Positions 58,628 through 64,000 of a stretch of DNA of 64,000 nt are shown here, one piece after another; the stretch's first letter is position 1, and every line of letters begins with the position of its first letter. Source of the stretch: Tsukamurella pseudospumae (GTDB taxonomy: Bacteria; Actinomycetota; Actinomycetes; Mycobacteriales; Mycobacteriaceae). The position numbers were made by a program, and so were the translations under genes. Location: the NCBI RefSeq assembly GCF_001575205.1, contig NZ_LSRE01000011.1, positions 1-64,000 on the forward strand. The letters are read 5' to 3'. The notes below the pieces were generated by a model that had not been told where the DNA came from, made no database searches, and saw only the letters and a program-made list of their open reading frames with translations.

Positions 58628-59650
58628 ATGACACGATCCCTCGCCCGACGACTCGCGCCCGCTGTCGTCCTGCCGGCCGCCACCGTCGGCATCAGCTCCT
58701 GCTCGAACTCGAACGACGACGCGAAGAACTCGGGCAACACCGAGGTCGCGACCGGCGGCGAGCGGTTCGGCACGGCCGACGCCGAGACCGCCAAGCTCGG
58801 CACCGACGCCGCGCCCGGCGTGTTCCCCCGCACGATCAAGCACGCCCGCGGCGTCACCGAGATCCCGAAGAAGCCGGAGCGCATCGTCGTGCTCGACAGC
58901 GGCGAGCTGGACTCCGTGATCTCGCTGGGCCTCAAGCCCGTCGGCATGGTGGTCACCGACGGCGCGAGCCCCGTCCCGACCTACCTGGCCGACAAGGTGC
59001 AGGGCGTCGAGACCGTCGGCAAGAACACCACGCTGAACCTGGAGGCCATCGCCAAGCTCAAGCCCGACCTGATCCTGGGCAGCCAGCTGCGCGTCGACAA
59101 GCAGTACGAGCAGCTCTCGGCGATCGCGCCCACCGTCTTCTCCATCCGCCCGGGCTTCCCGTGGAAGGAGAACTTCCGCCTCATCGGCGCGGCGGTCGGC
59201 GAGGAGCAGAAGGCCAAGGACGCGCTGAACTCGTACGCCGACAACGCCAAGGCGCTCAGCGCGAAGTTCACCGGCGCCAAGCCGACCATCTCCCTGGTCC
59301 GGTTCATGCCGAACCGACTGCGCCTGTACGGCAACAAGTCGCTGATCGGCGTGATCCTGCAGGACGCGGGCCTGCCGCGCGCCGGCAAGCAGGGCATCGA
59401 CGAGCTGGCCACCGAGATCTCGCTGGAGAACATCTCCCAGGCCGACGGCGACTACATCTTCTACTCCAGCTACGGCAAGCCCGAGAACACCGGCGAGACC
59501 GCGGCTCTGGCGAATCCCGGCTGGGCGCAGCTGAGCGGCGTGCAGAAGGGCAAGGCCTTCCGCGTGGACGACGACGTCTGGTACCTGGGCCTCGGCCCGA
59601 CCGGAGCGAACCTCATCGTCAAGCAGCTGGGCGAGTACCTGGCGAAGTAG
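58628..59650 (+). CDS. Iron-siderophore ABC transporter substrate-binding lipoprotein
   Basis: A 340-residue periplasmic binding protein (class III). The signal peptide ends at a lipobox (GISSC), and the two-lobed domain contains RIVVLDSGELDSVISLGLKP and TTLNLEAIAKLKPDLILGSQ. It captures ferric siderophores or a related metal chelate and hands them to a permease not in view. An IdeR-like box lies upstream. The ATG at 58628 was chosen; an overlapping GTG sits at 58625. Confidence 0.88.
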   Translation: MTRSLARRLAPAVVLPAATVGISSCSNSNDDAKNSGNTEVATGGERFGTADAETAKLGTDAAPGVFPRTIKHARGVTEIPKKPERIVVLDSGELDSVISLGLKPVGMVVTDGASPVPTYLADKVQGVETVGKNTTLNLEAIAKLKPDLILGSQLRVDKQYEQLSAIAPTVFSIRPGFPWKENFRLIGAAVGEEQKAKDALNSYADNAKALSAKFTGAKPTISLVRFMPNRLRLYGNKSLIGVILQDAGLPRAGKQGIDELATEISLENISQADGDYIFYSSYGKPENTGETAALANPGWAQLSGVQKGKAFRVDDDVWYLGLGPTGANLIVKQLGEYLAK

Positions 59651-59736
59651 GCGGCACCGAAAGGCCGCCCAGCGGTTACCACTGTTACGCGTGTTGTTCA
59701 TGTGTCTCATGGGGTTAGTGGTTAGGGTCTCTACCC

Positions 59737-61401
59737 ATGACCACACGCCGGGGATTCCTGCGCGCGGGCGCCGCCGCCGCGCTCGCCACCGCCACTGCGG
59801 CCGCCACCGGCCGGATCGCGCACGCGCTACCGGGCACCACCGTCTCCGCGAACGTCTCCGGCACCACCCTCGAGCGGGTGAGCGTGCCCGGTGCGGCCCG
59901 GTCCGGCGGGTACCGTCCGCTGGTCGACGGTACCGGCTGGCCCCTGTACGTCCGGCAGGAACTCGCGACCGCGGGCGGTGCGCGCGAGACCACGCGCGCA
60001 CCGCTCGCCTCCTTCGTGCAGCTGACCGACATGCACATCGTCGACGCGCAGAGTCCCGCCCGGTTCGAGTTCATCCACCCGTTCCAGGGGCCGGCCTTCC
60101 GCCCGCAGGAAACGCTCACCACGCAGGGCGCGGTGTCGCTCGTCGAGCGAATCAACGCGCTCCGGTCCGGCCCGTTCACGGGACGCCCGTTCGACTGCGT
60201 GATCACCACCGGTGACAACACCGACAACCGTGAGCTCGCCGAGCTCAACTGGTTCCAGACGGTGCTCTCGGGCGGCACGATCGTGCCGAACACCGGCGCG
60301 CCCGACCGCTTCGAGGGGCTCCAGGCGCACGGCGCGGCCCTCTACTGGCAACCCGAATCTCCGTACTGGGACACGTACAAGGACAAGGGCTTCCAGCAGA
60401 TCCCCGGTTTCCTCCGGGCAGCCATCGGCGCCCACACCAGTCCGGGCCTGACGATGCCCTGGTACGCCGTCGTCGGCAACCACGACGACGGTCTGCTCGG
60501 CACGCTGCCCAACGGCATCGCCGACTGGCTCTACCTGTCGCCGATCAAGTTCGACATCCCGCACACCGACCCGGCGGCCCTCGCGATCGCCCGCGCGATC
60601 ACCTCCGACCCGGCGCAGCTCGGCCCGATGCTCGCGCAGCTCAAGCTGTCCGGACCGGTCATCCCGGCCACCGTCGATCCGAAGCGTTCGCCGTTCAGCC
60701 CCCGCGAGTTCGTGCGCCGCCACTTCGACCCCGCCGTCACCGGGCCCGGCCCCGTCGGGCACGGCTTCTCCAGCCCCGACGGTCCCACCTGGTACACGTT
60801 CCAGCTCGCGCCGGGCGTGCTGGGGATCTCTCTCGACACGACCAACAACCTCGGACTGGCCGACGGGTCGATCGGCGAGCGACAGCTGGCCTGGCTGGTC
60901 GCACAACTCACGGCCCACCCGGACCAGCTCGTGATCGTGTTCAGCCACCACACCTCGAAGACCATGGGCGCCAAGCTGCCCGACCCCGAGGAGCCGGGCG
61001 AGAAGCAGTACGACGGCGGCGTGGTCGTGAAGACGCTCACCGACCACCCGAACGTGATCGCGTGGGTGAACGGGCACACGCACAAGGACGAGATGATCGC
61101 GCACACCGGCCCCACGCCGAAGCAGAGCTTCTGGGAGATCAACACCGCCAGCCACGTCGACTTCCCGCAGCTGGCCCGGATCATCGAGGTCGCCGACAAC
61201 CGCGACGGCACGCTGAGCCTGTTCACCCCGCTCATCGAGGCCGCGAGCCCGGCCACGGCGAACCCGTCGGACCTCAGCGCGAAGGGCCTCGCCAGCCTCT
61301 ATCGCGAGCTGTCCTACAACGACGTCCACCGCGACGACGCCCTGCTGGGCGCCGAGGCCGACCGCAACTGCGAGCTGCTGCTCACGCACCCGCTCCGCTG
61401 A
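59737..61401 (+). CDS. Tat-exported metallophosphoesterase (TIGR03767-like)
   Basis: A 554-residue protein with a twin-arginine signal (TTRRGFLRAGAAAALATATA). The calcineurin-like metal motifs are QLTDMHIVDAQ, TTGDNTDN, VVGNHDDG, FSHHTSK and NGHTHKDE. It resembles actinobacterial TIGR03767 phosphoesterases. It would act outside the membrane on a phosphodiester or phosphomonoester. The substrate is unknown. It follows the siderophore-binding protein gene by 86 bp and has its own weak promoter region. Confidence 0.85.
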   Translation: MTTRRGFLRAGAAAALATATAAATGRIAHALPGTTVSANVSGTTLERVSVPGAARSGGYRPLVDGTGWPLYVRQELATAGGARETTRAPLASFVQLTDMHIVDAQSPARFEFIHPFQGPAFRPQETLTTQGAVSLVERINALRSGPFTGRPFDCVITTGDNTDNRELAELNWFQTVLSGGTIVPNTGAPDRFEGLQAHGAALYWQPESPYWDTYKDKGFQQIPGFLRAAIGAHTSPGLTMPWYAVVGNHDDGLLGTLPNGIADWLYLSPIKFDIPHTDPAALAIARAITSDPAQLGPMLAQLKLSGPVIPATVDPKRSPFSPREFVRRHFDPAVTGPGPVGHGFSSPDGPTWYTFQLAPGVLGISLDTTNNLGLADGSIGERQLAWLVAQLTAHPDQLVIVFSHHTSKTMGAKLPDPEEPGEKQYDGGVVVKTLTDHPNVIAWVNGHTHKDEMIAHTGPTPKQSFWEINTASHVDFPQLARIIEVADNRDGTLSLFTPLIEAASPATANPSDLSAKGLASLYRELSYNDVHRDDALLGAEADRNCELLLTHPLR

Positions 61402-61425
61402 CTCGCTGCTCCGACCGGGCGGGGC

Positions 61426-62001
61426 CTAGATCCCGCGGGCGGCGAGGGCCTCGCCCAGCAGGTCCGCGTCGCGGATCAGGCGGACCAGCACCGTCGGGAG
61501 GACGCGGACGAGGGAGGCGCGCTGCCCTCGCGCCCAGGCCGCCTCACGGGTCTGCCGGACGACGGCGATCACGGTCGGGATGGAGCGGATCGTCAGCGCG
61601 ACGAGGAGTTCGACACGCCACCCGAGGACCCGCCCGGCGAGCGCCGCGAGGTCGCTCGCGCGGGTGGTGAAGACGAGCAGATTGCCCGCCAGGACGCCCA
61701 CCACGAGCTGCCCGACGGGGCCGATCGCGGCCCGGGCACCGTCGGAAAGCCCTTGGCTGAGCAGGTAGAAGACGGTGAGCACCACGGCGAACAACAGCGC
61801 CGGGCGCAGGGCCCGCCACAGGTGCACGGGCCGCAGCCGCGCGACCGGGAAGAGCGCCGCGACCATCACCGCCGCCGCCGCGAGGGGCAGGGGCCGCGGG
61901 AGGATCGCGAGGAAGGTCACCAGCACCAGCATCGCGACCAGCTTCGCCGCCGCGGGGGTGCGGTGCAGTGGCGAGTCGCGCGGGAGATATCGACCGATCA
62001 C
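61426..62001 (-). CDS. bioN: ECF transporter transmembrane component BioN (EcfT)
   Basis: A 191-residue T component. Five helices are followed by the coupling region with two Ala-Arg-Gly motifs (AAWARGQRASL and EALAARGI), which contact the ATPase. The GTG at 62001 lies 7 bp after the bioM stop. With BioM and BioY it imports biotin. Convergent with the metallophosphoesterase gene. Confidence 0.85.
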   Translation of the reverse strand: MIGRYLPRDSPLHRTPAAAKLVAMLVLVTFLAILPRPLPLAAAAVMVAALFPVARLRPVHLWRALRPALLFAVVLTVFYLLSQGLSDGARAAIGPVGQLVVGVLAGNLLVFTTRASDLAALAGRVLGWRVELLVALTIRSIPTVIAVVRQTREAAWARGQRASLVRVLPTVLVRLIRDADLLGEALAARGI

Positions 62002-62008
62002 GGGCGCG

Positions 62009-62704
62009 TCACCGCCCCGCCAGCTCGCGGTAGAAGGCGATCGCGTCGGCGGGGGCCGCGTCGTGGACCACGGCACCGTCGTCCATGACGAGCACGCGGT
62101 CGAAGTCCTCGAGCATGTCCAGGTGATGCGTCAGGAGGATCACCTGCTGCTCCAGCGCGGCGAGCCGATCCCGGACCTTGAGCACGTTGCGCAGGTCGAG
62201 CAGCGTCGTGGGCTCATCGCAGACCAGGATCTCCGGCTCGGTGACCAGCACCGAGGCGAAGGCGAGCATCTGCTTCTGGCCCGAACTGAGCAGCTGCGCC
62301 GGCGCATCGAGATGGTCGGCCAGGCCGAACTCTCCGAGGATCTCCGCGACGCGACGGGAGACCTCGGCACCGTCGGGGCCACCGCGCCGGGAGCGACCCG
62401 GCGGGCGCAGGGACAAAGCGACGTCCTCGGCGGGTGTCGGCATGACGATCTGCGCGGACGCGTCGGCGAACATGAAGCCCACCTTCCGGCGCACCTCGGA
62501 CCGCTTCGCGCGCACGTCCAGGCCCAGGGTCTCGACGGTGCCGCCGTCGGGGACGACGAGTCCGTTGAAGGTGCGGGCCAGCGTCGACTTGCCGGAGCCG
62601 TTGGCGCCGATGATGCCGATCCGTCGCTCCGACAGCACCGCGGTGATGCCCTTGAGCACCGGACGGTCGTCGAAGGCGTGGTGGACATCGTCGAGGCGGA
62701 TCAT
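62009..62704 (-). CDS. bioM: ECF transporter ATPase BioM (EcfA)
   Basis: A 231-residue ABC ATPase. Walker A is GANGSGKSTLA, the signature LSSGQKQML and Walker B ILVCDEPTTLLD. ATGA overlap joins it to bioY. It drives biotin import together with BioN and the BioY S component. Order bioY-bioM-bioN is the common one in actinobacteria. Confidence 0.88.
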   Translation of the reverse strand: MIRLDDVHHAFDDRPVLKGITAVLSERRIGIIGANGSGKSTLARTFNGLVVPDGGTVETLGLDVRAKRSEVRRKVGFMFADASAQIVMPTPAEDVALSLRPPGRSRRGGPDGAEVSRRVAEILGEFGLADHLDAPAQLLSSGQKQMLAFASVLVTEPEILVCDEPTTLLDLRNVLKVRDRLAALEQQVILLTHHLDMLEDFDRVLVMDDGAVVHDAAPADAIAFYRELAGR

Positions 62705-63276
62705 CGGGGGCCGGGCGCCCGCTTCGCGATGGCCGGATAGGCCCGCACCACGGTGACCACGACCAGCGCGGTGATGACGACCTTGATCAGGTCGCCTGGC
62801 ACGAACTGGAACCCCAGCGTGAGCTTGGCGAACAGGCCCGAGCCGGTGCGCCAGCCGAGCCAGGGCAGGCCGATGGCGTAGACGATCACCATGAGCCCGA
62901 TGACGTTCGCGAGGCCGATCAGGATCGGGTTGGTGCGGCCCCATTTGTCGACGAGCCAGCCCGTCACCAGGGCCCCGACGATGCCGCCGATGAGGAAGCC
63001 GCCGGTCGGGCCGGTGAGCACGGCGAGGCCGCCCCGGCCGCCGGCGCCGATGGGCAGGCCGACCACGATGAGCAGCACGTACAGCGCCACCGACGCGCCG
63101 CCCCAGGGGAAGCCGAGCAGCGAGGCCGCGAGCATGAACCCCAGCGTCTGCAGGGTGATGGGCGCGATGCCGCTGATCGTCACGGTGGGGAGCGCGAGCA
63201 CCGCGGTGAGGGCGGTGAACACGGCGATCAGGGCGAGGTCGCGCGGCGTGGCGCGATAGGTGGCGGCGTTGAACAC
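62701..63276 (-). CDS. bioY: Biotin-binding S component BioY
   Basis: A 191-residue BioY protein with six helices. APITLQTLGFMLAASLLGFP and LTGPTGGFLIGGIVGALVTG are diagnostic of the family. It starts with GTG at 63276, and the BioQ-like operator overlaps the start codon. It captures biotin at the membrane. The divergent TetR gene is its probable repressor. Confidence 0.93.
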   Translation of the reverse strand: MFNAATYRATPRDLALIAVFTALTAVLALPTVTISGIAPITLQTLGFMLAASLLGFPWGGASVALYVLLIVVGLPIGAGGRGGLAVLTGPTGGFLIGGIVGALVTGWLVDKWGRTNPILIGLANVIGLMVIVYAIGLPWLGWRTGSGLFAKLTLGFQFVPGDLIKVVITALVVVTVVRAYPAIAKRAPGPR

Positions 63277-63283
63277 GGTTCAA
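63269..63283. promoter_or_regulatory. BioQ-type operator
   Basis: TTGAACACGGTTCAA is a perfect inverted repeat with a 3-bp centre. It matches the TGAAC-N3-GTT pattern described for BioQ in corynebacteria. It overlaps the bioY start codon and lies 33 bp before the regulator gene, so it can control both. Confidence 0.85.
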
Positions 63284-63316
63284 GAAGTATCGGGGTGCTC
63301 GGCTAGAGTCAAGTCC

Positions 63317-63898
63317 GTGGCCATCAACCGCTCGGACGTGCTGACCTCCGCGATCGGCGTCCTCGACCGGTCGGGACTGCCGGATCTGACGATGCGGCGA
63401 GTGGCGGCCGATCTGGGCGTCGCGCCGGGCGCGCTGTACTGGCACATCCCCAACAAGCAGTCGCTCCTCGCCGGCATCGCCGACACCATCCTCGCCGACC
63501 CGTCGCTGGCGGCCGCCGCCTCCAAGTCGCGGATGCGGTGGGACCGCCAGCTGACCGGGTACGCGCACGCCCTGCGGTCCGTCCTGCGCAAGCACCGCGA
63601 CGGTGCCGAGGTCGTGTCCGCGTCGCTGGCCTCGCAACTGGGAACCAGCAACCTGCAGTCGCAGATCGCCGAGATCGCGGTGTCCGCCGGCGCCGGCGCG
63701 GCGGACGCGAACGCCGTCGCACTGGCCCTGACCCATTTCGTCGTCGGCTTCACCTTCGAGGAGCAGACCCGCGAGGCCATGACTCTCGCAGGCGCCGCCG
63801 CCGGCGAGCTGGACCGGACCGCGACCGACCGCGCCTTCGCCGGAGGCGTCGACCTCATCGTCGACGGCCTGCGCGCCCGCGTCGCCGCACCGGCCTGA
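63317..63898 (+). CDS. bioQ: TetR-family repressor of biotin uptake (BioQ-like)
   Basis: A 193-residue TetR protein. The HTH is MRRVAADLGVAPGALYWHIP, and the helical C-terminal domain has FVVGFTFEEQTREAM. It starts with GTG at 63317. Divergence from bioYMN with a BioQ-type operator between them supports the name; in corynebacteria and mycobacteria BioQ represses biotin genes. The sensed signal is not known from sequence. Confidence 0.85.
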   Translation: MAINRSDVLTSAIGVLDRSGLPDLTMRRVAADLGVAPGALYWHIPNKQSLLAGIADTILADPSLAAAASKSRMRWDRQLTGYAHALRSVLRKHRDGAEVVSASLASQLGTSNLQSQIAEIAVSAGAGAADANAVALALTHFVVGFTFEEQTREAMTLAGAAAGELDRTATDRAFAGGVDLIVDGLRARVAAPA

Positions 63899-63943
63899 GC
63901 CGGGCACCGTCGGCCCCCGGAACCGCCCGGTGACCGGGCCCCG

Positions 63944-64000
63944 CTACGCGGACAGGTCGACCGCGCGGTCCACGGCGTAGCCGTAGCCGGCCGGTCCGAA
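63944..64000 (-). CDS. C-terminal end of a gene running off the right edge
   Basis: The last 18 codons of a minus-strand frame (FGPAGYGYAVDRAVDLSA, stop) are present. The text is too short to name a family. It is convergent with bioQ. Confidence 0.45.
   Translation of the reverse strand, partial: FGPAGYGYAVDRAVDLSA

Noticed and set aside
1-64000. CRISPR arrays or rRNA genes
   Set aside because: No regularly spaced identical repeats with unique spacers and no rRNA-like sequence were seen; the only regular array (2792-2897) has very short spacers.

Overview
The window is high-GC DNA from a mycolic-acid-making actinobacterium (order Mycobacteriales). The markers are decaprenylphosphoryl-arabinose synthesis (DprE1, DprE2), the arabinosyltransferase AftA, the galactofuranosyltransferase GlfT1 with its Wzm/Wzt-type ABC transporter, the proteasome activator Bpa, and a BioY/BioM/BioN system with a BioQ-like repressor. 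A Tsukamurella- or Gordonia-like genus is plausible, but the sequence alone does not fix it.

Layout. (1) 1-14.68 kb is accessory DNA. It holds the end of an IS21-family element, a broken toxin gene fused at a scar to a truncated FtsK/TraB-like translocase, and small conjugation-type genes (DUF2637 membrane protein, lipoprotein, HTH proteins) around a five-fold 23-bp repeat. Next come lipid and stress cargo (fatty acid desaturase, carboxyethylornithine-synthase-like enzyme, DUF309, three DUF5994 paralogues, CspA), a decayed stretch, and a tyrosine integrase at the 3' end of a tRNA-Ser gene. (2) 14.8-30.1 kb is a catabolic island: thiolase, several SDRs, RidA, a MarR regulator, a Rieske oxygenase with its reductase and a small HTH-like partner, an FAD monooxygenase, a TPP enzyme, a cupin, an alpha/beta hydrolase, an extradiol (VOC) dioxygenase, an aldehyde dehydrogenase and an MFS importer. 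Three near-identical operator-like sites tie these transcription units together, and the substrate is unknown.

(3) 30.3-44.3 kb is core cell-envelope DNA resembling the Rv3777-Rv3789 neighbourhood of M. tuberculosis: quinone oxidoreductase, a PLP-fold protein without the PLP lysine, Bpa, Wzm, Wzt, GlfT1, an acyl-CoA ligase, a palindrome-flanked DUF559 gene, a GT-C-type membrane protein, GtrA and a small XRE/membrane pair. (4) 44.3-46.1 kb is glmS. (5) 46.1-51.2 kb is a four-gene ectoine catabolism operon (doeB2-doeD-doeA-doeC) with no ectoine synthesis genes in view. (6) 51.5-53.4 kb is an acyl-CoA dehydrogenase divergent from its probable TetR regulator. (7) 53.6-58.6 kb is dprE1-dprE2-aftA followed by an SDR instead of the emb genes. 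(8) 58.6-61.4 kb is an iron-regulated siderophore-binding lipoprotein and a Tat-exported metallophosphoesterase. (9) 61.4-63.9 kb is the biotin uptake operon with its divergent repressor.

The most promising candidates for undescribed biology are the MarR-regulated catabolic island (with its repeated operator), the repeat array beside the translocase, the palindrome-flanked DUF559 gene, and the DUF5994/desaturase cargo with its micro-ORFs.
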